From positions 186,001-250,000 of the forward strand of contig CAWIOK010000002.1 of NCBI GenBank assembly GCA_963837655.1: a stretch of 64,000 nucleotides of DNA, read 5' to 3'. Origin of the DNA: CAVVSD01 sp963837655 (lineage in GTDB: Bacteria; Actinomycetota; Thermoleophilia; Solirubrobacterales; Solirubrobacteraceae). Below are positions 1 to 8,238 of this stretch, one piece after another (positions within the stretch are counted from its first letter, which is position 1; each line of letters opens with the position of its first letter). The position numbers and the translations under genes are program-made. Below the pieces are notes generated by a model. It did no database searches, had not been told where the DNA came from, and saw only the letters and a program-made list of their open reading frames with translations.

Positions 1-750
1 ACGCCGATTCCGGTTTCGGCCGTGCTGCAGGTCGCGCCCTCGGACCGGCCGCGTCAGATGCGCGGCGAGCGCTGGGACACCGACGCGTCGCACCACGGCT
101 ACCTGGATCTCTACGGCAACCGCTGCGAGCGCTTCACGATCCCGGCGGGCGCGTCGCGGATCGTCTACGAGGCACAGGTCGTGCTCGGGACCCCCGGCGA
201 CCTCATCGCACCTGGCACGCCGGAGACCCCGATCATGGCGCTGCCCGACGAGCATCTGGCGTTCGTCATGCCGAGCCGCTTCTGCCTCCCCGACGAGCTC
301 GGCAGCGAGGCCTGGGAGCGCTTCGGCGACCATCCGCCGGGCTGGGAGCGCGTCCAGGCGATCGTCGACTTCGTGCACGATCACCTCGAGTGGGTCGCCG
401 GCGCGTCGAACCCTTGGACGACCGCGCTGGACGCCTACCGGGCGGGGCAGGGCGTGTGCCGCGACTTCGCGCACCTGGCCATCACGTTCTGCCGCGCGCT
501 CAACATCCCCGCCCGCTACGTCTTCGGCTACATCCCGGAGATCGACGTCCCGCCGCCGGTCGAGCCGATGGACTTCGCGGCCTGGTTCGAGGTCTACCTC
601 GACGGCGCGTGGCACACGTTCGACGCCCGCAACAACCGCCGGCGCGTCGGCCGCGTCGTCGTGGGCCGCGGGCGCGACGCCGTCGACGTGGCGCTCATCA
701 CGTCGTTCGGGCCGGTGACCCTGACCGAGTTCGAGGTCCGCGCCGGCTAG
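1..750 (+). CDS. Transglutaminase-like cysteine protease family protein (5' end outside window)
   Basis: The frame is open from base 1 and the visible part begins TPIPVSAVLQVAPSD, which looks like the usual N-terminal strand of this family, so the true start lies upstream and the GTG at 22 is probably internal. The transglutaminase core is clear: catalytic Cys in GVCRDF (visible residue ~153), His in WHTFD (~205) and Asp in FDARN (~208). Family members of ~260-290 aa with this core are bacterial proteins of the animal-transglutaminase fold, thought to act as peptidases or amidases rather than crosslinkers. No signal peptide is visible in the part present. It ends 39 nt before the nitroreductase. 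Substrate unknown. Confidence 0.85.
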   Translation, partial: TPIPVSAVLQVAPSDRPRQMRGERWDTDASHHGYLDLYGNRCERFTIPAGASRIVYEAQVVLGTPGDLIAPGTPETPIMALPDEHLAFVMPSRFCLPDELGSEAWERFGDHPPGWERVQAIVDFVHDHLEWVAGASNPWTTALDAYRAGQGVCRDFAHLAITFCRALNIPARYVFGYIPEIDVPPPVEPMDFAAWFEVYLDGAWHTFDARNNRRRVGRVVVGRGRDAVDVALITSFGPVTLTEFEVRAG

Positions 751-789
751 ATCGTCGATGCGCTCGCTCCGCTGCCAGACTCTTCGCAC

Positions 790-1473
790 ATGGAGCTCAC
801 CGACGCGATGCGGACGACCCACGCGTGCCGCAGGTACCTCCCCGACCCGGTGCCCGACGAGGTCTTCCACCGCGCGATCGACGCCGCCCGCTTCGCGCCG
901 CAGGGCGGCAACCGCCAGGGCGTACGGTTCGTGATCGTCCGCGACCCCGAGAAGAAGCGGCAGCTGGGCGAGTGGTACCTCGTGCCGTGGCAGGAGAGCT
1001 ACGAGGCCGTCAAGGCCGGCCGGAGCGCCATCAGGTCCGCCGGCGGCGTCGACAAGTCCGTCCGGCTCGGGTTCAGCGATCCCGTGCGCACGCACGAGGA
1101 GAGCAACCGGTTCGCGCATCGCTTCGGCGAGCACCCGGCGATCATCGTCGTCTGCGTCGACCCGTCGCTCGTGCACCCGACCGACCTCGACCTCGATCGC
1201 CTGAGCATCGTCGGCGGGGCGTCGGTCTACCCGATGGCCCACAACGTCTGCCTCGCGCTGCGCGACCAGGGCGTCGCGACGACGTTCACGACGCTGCTCG
1301 TCGCCTACGAGCCGCAGGTCAAGGAGCTGCTGGGCATCCCCGACCCGTACGTCACGGCCTGCCACATCGTCGCCGGGTATCCCGAGCGCGGCTTCCCGAC
1401 CAAGCTGCGCCGCCTCCCGGTCGAGGAGCTCGCCTTCACGGACACGTTCGGCGAGCCGCTGAGGGTCCGGTGA
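790..1473 (+). CDS. Nitroreductase family flavoprotein
   Basis: A 227-residue protein with the nitroreductase pattern: N-terminal THACRRYLPDPVPDE resembles the RRSxRxF FMN-phosphate-binding segment, followed by APQGGNRQGVRFVIV (FMN contact) and a C-terminal glycine-containing IVAGYPERGFP segment. Such proteins bind FMN as dimers and reduce nitroaromatics, quinones or other electron acceptors with NAD(P)H. ATG is preceded by no Shine-Dalgarno sequence; a weak -10-like CAGACT lies 8 nt upstream. The stop overlaps the GTG start of the GntR gene (GTGA), so the two are probably cotranscribed and coupled. Exact substrate not predictable; the setting of flavin oxidases and regulators suggests aromatic compounds. 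Confidence 0.85.
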   Translation: MELTDAMRTTHACRRYLPDPVPDEVFHRAIDAARFAPQGGNRQGVRFVIVRDPEKKRQLGEWYLVPWQESYEAVKAGRSAIRSAGGVDKSVRLGFSDPVRTHEESNRFAHRFGEHPAIIVVCVDPSLVHPTDLDLDRLSIVGGASVYPMAHNVCLALRDQGVATTFTTLLVAYEPQVKELLGIPDPYVTACHIVAGYPERGFPTKLRRLPVEELAFTDTFGEPLRVR

Positions 1474-2210
1474 CGGTCGCGCGCGACGGGCTCGGGGGGG
1501 TGCAGCGTGTCCGCAAGGCCTACGAGCAGGTCGCCGACCAGCTGCGCGAGCTGATCGTCAGCGGCGAGATCACGCCGGGTCACCGGCTGCCCAACGAGGC
1601 GGCGCTGAGCGTGCAGTTCGGGGTCAGCCGGGCGACCGTCCGCGAGGCGCTGCGCGTGCTGGCGACCCAGAACCTCATCCGGACCACGAAGGGCGCGACC
1701 GGCGGGAGCTTCGTAATCCTGCCGACCGCCGACCACATCTCCGAGTTCCTGAGCTCGAACATCGCGCTGCTGTCGCAGACCGAGACGGTGTCGCTGGACG
1801 AGTTCCTCGAGCTGCGCGAGTTCCTCGAGGTGCCCGCCGCGCGCCTCGCCGCTCGGCGCCACACACCGGAGGAGATCGAGCGGCTCCGCGAGGCCATCCC
1901 GGGCGACACCCGCGACCTCGGGACCCAGGAGCAGTTCATCTACAACAAGGACTTCCACTCCCAGGTCGTCCTCGCGTCGGGCAACACGCTGCTGTCCATC
2001 GCCGCCCAGCCGATCTTCTCGGTACTGCAGACGAACCTGAGCCGCTCGCACCTCGGCCAGCGCTTCCACGACCAGATCAACCACGACCATCGCGAGATCG
2101 CGCAGGCGATCTCCTCCGGCGACGAGGACGCCGCCGCCGAGGAGATGCACCGCCATCTCACGTACCTGCGCCCTTTCTACGAGAAGGCCTGGCGCACGCG
2201 CAAGCGCTAG
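1470..2210 (+). CDS. GntR-family regulator, FCD (FadR-like) subfamily
   Basis: The N-terminal winged helix (residues ~10-80) carries the GntR signature: YEQVADQLRELIVSGEITPGHRLPNEAAL, then FGVSRATVREALRVLATQNLI. The C-terminal half is an alpha-helical FCD effector domain with metal-site-type histidines (DFHSQVV, HDHREI, MHRHL). GTG at 1470 overlaps the nitroreductase stop; GTG at 1500 is an in-frame alternative that would still keep the whole HTH. It probably represses the adjacent oxidoreductases in response to a small carboxylate or aromatic acid, which is inference from the family. Its stop shares the palindrome CTAG with the convergent flavin oxidase gene. Confidence 0.9.
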   Translation: MTVARDGLGGVQRVRKAYEQVADQLRELIVSGEITPGHRLPNEAALSVQFGVSRATVREALRVLATQNLIRTTKGATGGSFVILPTADHISEFLSSNIALLSQTETVSLDEFLELREFLEVPAARLAARRHTPEEIERLREAIPGDTRDLGTQEQFIYNKDFHSQVVLASGNTLLSIAAQPIFSVLQTNLSRSHLGQRFHDQINHDHREIAQAISSGDEDAAAEEMHRHLTYLRPFYEKAWRTRKR

Positions 2211-3775
2211 CGGGGCTCGCGCATCCCCGCCGGCCAGATGCCGTGGCGGCCGGGGGAGAGGATCCCGTTCGGGTCGACGGCGTCCTTGATGCGCTCGCAG
2301 AACCGGCGGTACGCGTTGTCGTTGAACGAGTACTGATCGCTCGCGAGGTCCATGAAATCCAGGTGCGCTCTGTACTCGCCGTAGCCGTGCCGCCCCGCCT
2401 CCTCGACGAGCATCTTCGCCGTCGCGTAGGCCTGGTTCGTCATCGCCTCGTCGTTGACGTCGAAGTTCACGCCGGTCACGATCACGCAGGAGCGCTCGTT
2501 GATGACGAGGATGCCGCCCACGAAGTTCACCTTGGCGCGCTCCTCGATCAGCGTCCGCATGAAGTCGACCGCGTCGCGCACGTCGGAGCCGACGAGCGGC
2601 ACGACCGGCGAGAACCCGAGGTGCCCGACGTTCGGCGGGATCACGTCCATGAGGTCGAGGTTCGGGATGCCGGCGTGGATCTTGTCCGGCGTGGCGGCGA
2701 TCTCGTCCCAGTCGCCGGCGGTGAACGTCCGCTCGTGGATGACCTTGGCGCCCTCGATGGCGCTCCACGCCCGCTTGACCTTCTCGACGTGGTGCGCGGC
2801 GACCGGCCCGTCGCCCCAGATCGCGGCACGCATGCCCCAGCGCCCGAGGCCCGTCCGGTCGGCGATCTCCTGGATCTGCTCGTCGGGCAGGACCCCGCCG
2901 GCGGCGACGAACTCGCCCATGATCTCCGGGAACTGCGCCGCGAGGGTCAGCGTCGAGTACATGCTGGGCACGCCGCGGATCGTCCCGTCCAGGCGCAGCT
3001 CTCGGAGGATGTCGATCGCCTGGGCGAGCTGCTCGTCGCGCGGCACGGTGAGGAACAGCGGCGCGAACGCCTCCGGCCGGCGCATGAGCCAGTAGCCCAT
3101 GCGGGTGACGATCCCGTAGTTGGACTGGATGAAGAGCGGGTCCAGGACCGGGCCGAGCCCGCGCTTGTAGAGGTGCCAGGCCTTGTTGTCGGGCATCGCG
3201 CCGAGGCCCGTGCGCACCAGCTCGCCGTCGGCGAGGACGACCTCCATGCCGCACGGCGCCATGAAGTCCTGGCCGTAGGGCATGTAGGTGATGCCGTTGT
3301 CGAGCGAGTTGCCGACGACGCTGCCCCACCCGAGGTCGGGGACCGTCACGAGCAGGTCGTCGTGCCCGGCGTCCTTCAGGGCCGCGTGCAGATCGAACCA
3401 GCGCACCCCGGGCTCGACCACCGCATAGGCGAGCTCGGGGTTGATCTCGATGACGCGGTTCATCCGCACGAGGCTGACCACGGCGCTGCCGCGGACGCGC
3501 GGTGAGGGGCCGCCGTAGCCGAGGTTCTTGCCGCGCGAGCTTGTCCACAGGGCGACGCCGAGCTCGTTGGCGATGCGGACGAGCGCCTGGACCTCCTCCG
3601 TCGAGGAGGGCAGCAGGACCACCGAGGAGTCGTAGGTCCGGTCGTCCTTGAACCAGTACGGGTCGCGGTACTCGTCGCGCTCCGCCTCCTCGACGAGCAC
3701 GGCGTCGGCGCCCAGCGCCTCCTGGAAGCGCGCGAGGGCCTCGTCGGGCGGCGTCAGCGGCTGCGTCGTGCTCAC
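2207..3775 (-). CDS. FAD-binding oxidase of the vanillyl-alcohol oxidase / 4-cresol dehydrogenase family
   Basis: A 522-residue protein. The N-terminal PCMH-type FAD domain shows LPSSTEEVQALVRIANELGV, then WTSSRGKNLGYGG and a VEPGVRWFDLH strand; the middle has DLGWGSVVGNSLDNGI. The C-terminal part (residues ~240-500) matches the cap domain of the VAO/PCMH family, ending in DPNGILSPGRHGIWP, the conserved end of these enzymes. Members oxidise p-substituted phenols (vanillyl alcohol, eugenol, p-cresol). GTG at 3775 is chosen because it overlaps the stop of the upstream SDR (GTGA) and the FAD domain follows directly; the 23 upstream residues look non-coding. The order SDR then oxidase suggests alcohol-to-ketone/aldehyde steps of one phenylpropanoid-like pathway (inference). 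Confidence 0.85.
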   Translation of the reverse strand: MSTTQPLTPPDEALARFQEALGADAVLVEEAERDEYRDPYWFKDDRTYDSSVVLLPSSTEEVQALVRIANELGVALWTSSRGKNLGYGGPSPRVRGSAVVSLVRMNRVIEINPELAYAVVEPGVRWFDLHAALKDAGHDDLLVTVPDLGWGSVVGNSLDNGITYMPYGQDFMAPCGMEVVLADGELVRTGLGAMPDNKAWHLYKRGLGPVLDPLFIQSNYGIVTRMGYWLMRRPEAFAPLFLTVPRDEQLAQAIDILRELRLDGTIRGVPSMYSTLTLAAQFPEIMGEFVAAGGVLPDEQIQEIADRTGLGRWGMRAAIWGDGPVAAHHVEKVKRAWSAIEGAKVIHERTFTAGDWDEIAATPDKIHAGIPNLDLMDVIPPNVGHLGFSPVVPLVGSDVRDAVDFMRTLIEERAKVNFVGGILVINERSCVIVTGVNFDVNDEAMTNQAYATAKMLVEEAGRHGYGEYRAHLDFMDLASDQYSFNDNAYRRFCERIKDAVDPNGILSPGRHGIWPAGMREPR

Positions 3776-4605
3776 GGTGTCGCCTCGAGCGTCTTGCCGA
3801 AGGCGGAGGCGATCGCGACGAAGCGCGGCTCGACCATGTCCCACCAGTCAGGGTGGGTGAGGGCGTACAGCTCGCCGGTCTTGATGCAGTCGACGACGAT
3901 CGCGCCGACCTCGATGGGGATCATCCAGCGGACGCCCGACATGTCGACCTCCGACCCCTCCTGGGAGATGTCGACGTCGTGCAGGCCGCCCGCGTTGCCG
4001 TCCGGGCGGTTGCGACTGCTGGTGCCGATGTTCGTGTGGATCGTGCCGGGGCACAGCACGGTCGCGCCGACCTTGGAGCCGTCCTCCTCGAGCTCCTGCG
4101 CGAGCACCTCGGTCAGGCCGAGCACCCCGTACTTCGTGAGCGTGTACGAGCCGAGGCCGGGCATGCCGACGAGGCCGGCCATGGAGGAGGTGTTCACGAT
4201 GTGCCCGCCGTCCTCGTTGCCCTTGAGGATGGGCAGGAAGGCGTGGATGCCGTGGATGACACCCCAGAGGTTGACGCCGACCATCCACTTCCAGTCGTCG
4301 AGGGACAGGTCGGCGATCCGTCCCATCGGGCCGATGCCCGCGTTGTTGACGAGCACGTGCGCCGTGCCGAACCGCTCGACCACCTCTGTCGCCAGCGCCC
4401 CGACGCTCTCGGCGTCGGACACATCGGTCTGGATGCCGGTGGCGCCCAGCTCCTTCGCCGTCCGCTGCAGCGCGCCGTCCTCGATGTCGGCGATCACCAA
4501 CTCGGCGCCCTCGGCCTTGAGCGCCTCGGCGATACCCCTGCCGATGCCTGACGCGCCTCCGGTGACGACGGCGACCTTCCCCTCGAGATCCGCGAACGCG
4601 GACAT
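3772..4605 (-). CDS. Short-chain dehydrogenase/reductase (SDR)
   Basis: A 277-residue classical SDR: the nucleotide-binding TGGASGIG loop at residues ~15-22, Asp in IADIEDG that favours NAD(H), the NNAGIG motif, and the catalytic Ser (TSSMAG) and YTLTK pair. The C-terminal region with WWDMVEPRF is a lid. It is the first gene of a two-gene minus-strand unit with the VAO-type oxidase and is divergent from the TetR gene; the 51-nt gap holds an inverted repeat likely to be the TetR operator, so TetR control is likely. Substrate is probably a secondary alcohol or ketone in an aromatic side chain, by inference from the partner gene. Confidence 0.88.
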   Translation of the reverse strand: MSAFADLEGKVAVVTGGASGIGRGIAEALKAEGAELVIADIEDGALQRTAKELGATGIQTDVSDAESVGALATEVVERFGTAHVLVNNAGIGPMGRIADLSLDDWKWMVGVNLWGVIHGIHAFLPILKGNEDGGHIVNTSSMAGLVGMPGLGSYTLTKYGVLGLTEVLAQELEEDGSKVGATVLCPGTIHTNIGTSSRNRPDGNAGGLHDVDISQEGSEVDMSGVRWMIPIEVGAIVVDCIKTGELYALTHPDWWDMVEPRFVAIASAFGKTLEATP

Positions 4606-4644
4606 GGCTCTCCTCCTCAGTCGGCTCGGCGCGATGGTAGCGTC

Positions 4645-4666
4645 AAGCGGACAATCGTGTCCGTTT
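4645..4666. promoter_or_regulatory. Inverted repeat, candidate TetR operator
   Basis: AAGCGGACA (4645-4653) and TGTCCGTTT (4658-4666) form a near-perfect 9-bp inverted repeat (8 of 9 pairs) with spacer ATCG. It sits between the divergent SDR and TetR genes and covers the GTG start of the TetR gene, while a -10-like TAGCGT lies at 4638-4643. Position and symmetry fit autoregulation by the TetR protein. Confidence 0.7.
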
Positions 4667-5211
4667 CACCCCAGCGCAAGGATGCGGCTCGCAATCGCGA
4701 GGCGATCCTCGACGCGGCGCGCGAGCTGATGGCGCTCTCGCCGGACTTCCCGCTCTACGAGGTCGCCCGGCGCGCGGGCGTGGGACAGGCGACGCTCTAC
4801 CGCCACTTCCCGGACCGCGCGACGCTGGCGGCGACCCTGGCGGGAGAGCTGCACGACGAGATCGCGGCGACGGTCGCCGAGCACGGCGGGCGCCCGGACG
4901 CCTTCGAGCGCCTGCTCGACGCGATCGTCGTCTGCGCGGCCCGGTCGCACGGGCTGACCGACGTGGTCCGCGAGAGCCCCGAGGCCTGGCGCCAGATGGA
5001 GAGGATGCGCGACGAGCTCATCGACCTCGTCGAGGGCCCGCTGGACGACGCGAAGGCGACCGGACGGGTCCGCGATGACGTGCGCGCGGAGGACGTGTTC
5101 CTGCTGCTGGCGATGACCGACGGGGCGCTGAAGGGGGTCGTCGACCCCGGGCGCCGGCTGGAGATCGCCGAGCGGGTGCGGCGCCTGGCGATGCGTGGGA
5201 TGGCGGGCTGA
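4657..5211 (+). CDS. TetR-family transcriptional regulator
   Basis: A 184-residue protein with an N-terminal TetR HTH: NREAILDAARELMA, then YEVARRAGVGQATLYRHFPDRATL, the recognition-helix signature. The C-terminal ligand domain has no recognisable subfamily motif. The GTG start lies inside a palindromic operator candidate and has no Shine-Dalgarno upstream; no better start is available before the HTH. Divergent orientation from the SDR/VAO oxidase pair makes these the probable targets. Confidence 0.9.
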   Translation: MSVSPQRKDAARNREAILDAARELMALSPDFPLYEVARRAGVGQATLYRHFPDRATLAATLAGELHDEIAATVAEHGGRPDAFERLLDAIVVCAARSHGLTDVVRESPEAWRQMERMRDELIDLVEGPLDDAKATGRVRDDVRAEDVFLLLAMTDGALKGVVDPGRRLEIAERVRRLAMRGMAG

Positions 5212-5248
5212 GCTCCGCGCGTCGGCCCGCCCGGGCGACGGCGCGCGC

Positions 5249-6445
5249 TCAGCCCCGCGCCGCGGCCGTCGCCCGGCTCTCCAGCCGCCGGGTGAAGTGC
5301 AGCCGCTCGCGGAGTGCGTCGCGGTCGGCGACGCCCGCGCGCAGCCGCTCGAGGTCCTGGCGCCGGCGCTCGGGGTCGGGCTCGCTGTAGATCACGCGCT
5401 TGTTCTCGCTCGCCTGGGGCGACGCGATCTCCGTGAAGATCTGGCGGCGCTCGGCGGCCCACTCGTCGAGGATCGCGTCGCTCGCGCCGTCGACGGCGAC
5501 CGCCGCGAGCGCGGTCTGCAGCGCGAAGGAGTCGAACATCCCCGAGGTGAGGCCCAGGCCGCCGGTCGGGTTCGTCGCGTGGGCGGCGTCGCCCGCCAGC
5601 AGCACGCGACCGGCTCGGTAGCTCTCGGCTGAGCGCTGGTGCATCTTGTACGGGGTGATGCGGTCGAGGGTCCAGCCCTCGTCGCCGGGCAGCAGCGACG
5701 TGTAGGCCTCGGCGAGGCGGTCCTCCACGGTCTCCTCCGGCAGCGACGCCGACTCCGAGTAGGTCACGCGCCAGAGGTTGCGCGTGTCGATCTTGGCGAT
5801 GATCGCGCCGTGGATCGGGTCGATCTGCAGGACCGAGCGCGGGTACTGGTGCGCTTCGAAGTCGTAGAAGACGTTCGTCGCCACGAAGCGCTCCGGCCAC
5901 GTGAAGCCCTCGAAGCCGAGACCGAGCAGGTTGCGCACGGAGCTGCGCGCCCCGTCCGCGCCGACCGCCCAGGCCGCGCGCAGCTCGCGCTCGCCACCGG
6001 GTGTCGAGACGGTTGCGGTGACGCCTGCGCCGTCCTGCGTCAGGCCGGTCAGGCGCGCGTCGAACAGCACCTGCGTCCCGGGGATCCGCTCGAGGTGCTC
6101 GAGCGCGATCGCGGCGAGGTCGTGCTGGCCGAGGTGGACGTTGTACGGGTAGTCGGTGTCCTCGGCGAGCAGCTCGAGGTCGAACGCGATCCACTCGCCC
6201 GTCTCGTACACGCGGTACGCGTAGTCCTGCTTGCGGAAGCCCTGCTCCTCGGCCTCGCGCAGGATGCCCAGGCGGTCGAGGTGCTCGAGCACCGTCCAGT
6301 GGTAGACCATCGCCCGCGGCGAGTCGATGATGTGCGGCTCGGCCTCCACGACCGTGACCGCCAGCCCTCGCTGCGCGAGGCCCAGCGCGGTGATCAGGCC
6401 GACCGGGCCCGCGCCCGCGATCAGCACACCCTCGTCTCGTTCCAT
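5249..6445 (-). CDS. FAD-dependent aromatic monooxygenase (PHBH/UbiH-like)
   Basis: A 398-residue single-component flavin monooxygenase. Three family motifs are present: the N-terminal dinucleotide fold GAGPVGLITALGLA, the central GADGARSSVR (DG motif) and the C-terminal GRVLLAGDAAHATNPTGG (GD motif binding the FAD ribityl). Such enzymes hydroxylate phenolic rings with NAD(P)H and O2. It is divergent from the carboxymuconolactone decarboxylase-like gene, with 38 nt between starts that must hold both promoters. Together with the preceding oxidase, SDR and nitroreductase this suggests catabolism of a phenolic compound; the ring substrate is not predictable. Confidence 0.88.
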   Translation of the reverse strand: MERDEGVLIAGAGPVGLITALGLAQRGLAVTVVEAEPHIIDSPRAMVYHWTVLEHLDRLGILREAEEQGFRKQDYAYRVYETGEWIAFDLELLAEDTDYPYNVHLGQHDLAAIALEHLERIPGTQVLFDARLTGLTQDGAGVTATVSTPGGERELRAAWAVGADGARSSVRNLLGLGFEGFTWPERFVATNVFYDFEAHQYPRSVLQIDPIHGAIIAKIDTRNLWRVTYSESASLPEETVEDRLAEAYTSLLPGDEGWTLDRITPYKMHQRSAESYRAGRVLLAGDAAHATNPTGGLGLTSGMFDSFALQTALAAVAVDGASDAILDEWAAERRQIFTEIASPQASENKRVIYSEPDPERRRQDLERLRAGVADRDALRERLHFTRRLESRATAAARG

Positions 6446-6483
6446 GGCGGGAGCCTACGAAACGGCAGACATATCCTCCGCGG

Positions 6484-7053
6484 ATGACCGAACGCTTTCC
6501 CCAGCTGACCGTCGAGGACCTCGACGAGGAGCAGCAGCGCGCGATCGCGCCCGTCCTGGAGTACACGGGCAGCATCTCCGGGCCGTTCAACGCGACGCTG
6601 CGCAGCGCGCGGCTGACCGAGACGTCCTTCACGCTGGGCAACTACCTGCTCTTCGAGACCGGCATCTCACGGCGGCTGACGGAGATCGCGATCCTCATCG
6701 GCGCGCGCGTGTCGGGTTCGCAGTTCGAGTGGTGGGCCCACCACCGCAGGGCGCTGGAGGAAGGCGTCCCGGAGGAGATCTGCGACGCGCTGCGCCAGGG
6801 ACGCCGGCCCGAGGCACTCGACGAGCAGGAGACCGTGCTCTACGACTTCTGCGTCGAGCAGCTCACCGCGCCGGAGCTGAGCGACGCGACGTTCGAGCGC
6901 GCGAAGGCGGTCTTCGGCGAGCGCGGCGTCGTCGACCTCGCCTATCTGGTCGGCTTCTACGGGATGATCGCCGGCGTCCTGAAGCTCGCTGCCGTCACGC
7001 CGCCGGACGGCTCGATGCCGCTCGAGGCGATGGAGACGCCGTACGCGGCATGA
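6484..7053 (+). CDS. Carboxymuconolactone decarboxylase family protein
   Basis: A 189-residue helical protein of the CMD/AhpD fold: SGPFNATLRSARLTE, then the core ETGISRRLTEIAILIGARVSGSQFEWWAHHRRALEEGV with the paired His. The AhpD CxxC is absent, so it fits the decarboxylase-like branch rather than the peroxidase-reductase branch. -10-like TATCCT (6469-6474) ends 9 nt before ATG with no Shine-Dalgarno, suggesting a leaderless transcript. The stop overlaps the next ATG (ATGA). In the beta-ketoadipate pathway the family converts gamma-carboxymuconolactone; here only family membership is secure. Confidence 0.85.
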   Translation: MTERFPQLTVEDLDEEQQRAIAPVLEYTGSISGPFNATLRSARLTETSFTLGNYLLFETGISRRLTEIAILIGARVSGSQFEWWAHHRRALEEGVPEEICDALRQGRRPEALDEQETVLYDFCVEQLTAPELSDATFERAKAVFGERGVVDLAYLVGFYGMIAGVLKLAAVTPPDGSMPLEAMETPYAA

Positions 7054-8042
7054 GCGTCCTGGCGCAGCGGGTCGCCGCGCAGGGGCTCGCGAGCCGCGTC
7101 GCGAGCACGCTCGACGTGCTGCGCTCCTGGACGATCCAGGACTCCCCGCCGGGCGCGGCGGTCACGGCGATCGCCGCCCGCGCGGAGACGGTGACGCTCG
7201 ACGACGCGCTGGCGCAGCGCACTGCGATCGCGATGTACAACGTCCGGACCGCGACGGCGATCCTCCCCGCCGACGAGGCGGCCGGGTTCGCGACGGCTCT
7301 GCTGCCGCCGGAGCCGGAGGAGGGCGCCGAGCTCGCGGTCGATGCGATCTCCGATGCGCTCGACGGCCGGACGCTGAGCCGCGACGACCTCCACGAGGAG
7401 CTGCGTCATCGGCTGCCGGAGGAGATGCTGCCGTGGTGCGAGGGCTGCGGGAGCCATCACGCGCGGCGCTGGGTGCTGGTCACAGCCGGCCTGCACGGGC
7501 GGCTGTGCCTGGCCGGGCGCGCCGGGCGCCAGCCGGCGTTCGCGCGGACGGACCAGTGGATCGGATGGGACGCGCCCCCTCGCGAGCAGGCCGGTGCGGA
7601 GCTGGTGCGCCGCTTCCGCGTCGCCTACGGGCCCTCGCGCGCGGCCGGATTGGCGGCCTGGGCTGGCATCGAGGGCGCCCACGCGCGTGCGCTGTGGGAG
7701 CTCGTGCCCGAGGAGGAGGAGGCCGCGACCGAGCCGTCGCCGGCGGCGGGCACCCGCCTGCTCGGTCCAGGCGACCCGCTGCTGCTCGCCCGCGACCGCG
7801 AGGTGCTGGTGCAGGACACGGAGCTGCGCCGGCGCGTGTTCAGAGCGGCGGGCGGTCCCGGGGTCGTGCTGCGCGACGGCGAGCTCGCCGGCCTGTGGCG
7901 GGGACGGAAGAAGGGCAAGCGGCTCGAGGTGGAGCTCGACGAGCTCGGGCCGCTGGACCTCGACGCGGTGCGCGCGGAGGCGGAGCGCCTCGCCCCGCTG
8001 CGGGGCTGCACCGATGTGGCGATAGGATCGGCGCGTTCGTAG
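7050..8042 (+). CDS. Winged-helix DNA glycosylase-like protein (AlkZ/HTH_42 family)
   Basis: A 330-residue protein whose C-terminal part (GTRLLGPGDPLLLARDREVL, GELAGLWRGRKKGKRLEVEL) matches the AlkZ family, tandem winged-helix proteins that excise bulky or crosslinked bases. In the family a QxQ(D) motif near residue 35 is catalytic; here the corresponding segment reads SWTIQDSPPG, so the first Gln appears replaced by Thr and function may differ. A CEGCGSHHARRW segment in the middle could bind metal. ATG overlaps the preceding stop. The end of this gene carries the probable promoter of the downstream cobalamin riboswitch. Confidence 0.75.
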   Translation: MSVLAQRVAAQGLASRVASTLDVLRSWTIQDSPPGAAVTAIAARAETVTLDDALAQRTAIAMYNVRTATAILPADEAAGFATALLPPEPEEGAELAVDAISDALDGRTLSRDDLHEELRHRLPEEMLPWCEGCGSHHARRWVLVTAGLHGRLCLAGRAGRQPAFARTDQWIGWDAPPREQAGAELVRRFRVAYGPSRAAGLAAWAGIEGAHARALWELVPEEEEAATEPSPAAGTRLLGPGDPLLLARDREVLVQDTELRRRVFRAAGGPGVVLRDGELAGLWRGRKKGKRLEVELDELGPLDLDAVRAEAERLAPLRGCTDVAIGSARS

Positions 8043-8200
8043 GTCGAGGGTGCGGGAAGCCGGTGCAAGACCGGCGCGGGCCCGCCACTGTGACCGGGGA
8101 TGCCGTCCGCGGCGTGCGCATCCAGCGCCCGCAGCCACTGCACCGTGAGGTGCGGGAAGGCGCGTGACGGTCGGCCCGGGAGCCAGGACACCCACTCTCG
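8036..8200 (+). promoter_or_regulatory. Cobalamin (B12) riboswitch
   Basis: The conserved core is readable: GCGGGAAGCCGGTGCAAGAC at 8052-8071 continues into CGGCGCGGGCCCGCCACTG and TGA (to 8093), i.e. the GGGAA-CCGGTG-A-CCGG-C-CCCGC-ACTGT element; the 3' box GGGAGCCAGGACACC is at 8178-8192. The intervening peripheral stems are GC-rich. A -10-like TAGGAT at 8023-8028, inside the end of the AlkZ-like gene, would place transcription start just before the aptamer. The next gene's ribosome site (AAAGGGG, 8228-8234) lies 35 nt after the 3' box. Known members of this class turn genes off when adenosyl- or other cobalamins bind, so the five genes downstream are predicted to be expressed on B12 limitation. 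Confidence 0.93.
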
Positions 8201-8238
8201 ACACCCACTCGCGTCTCGCCCTCGTGGAAAGGGGTGCC

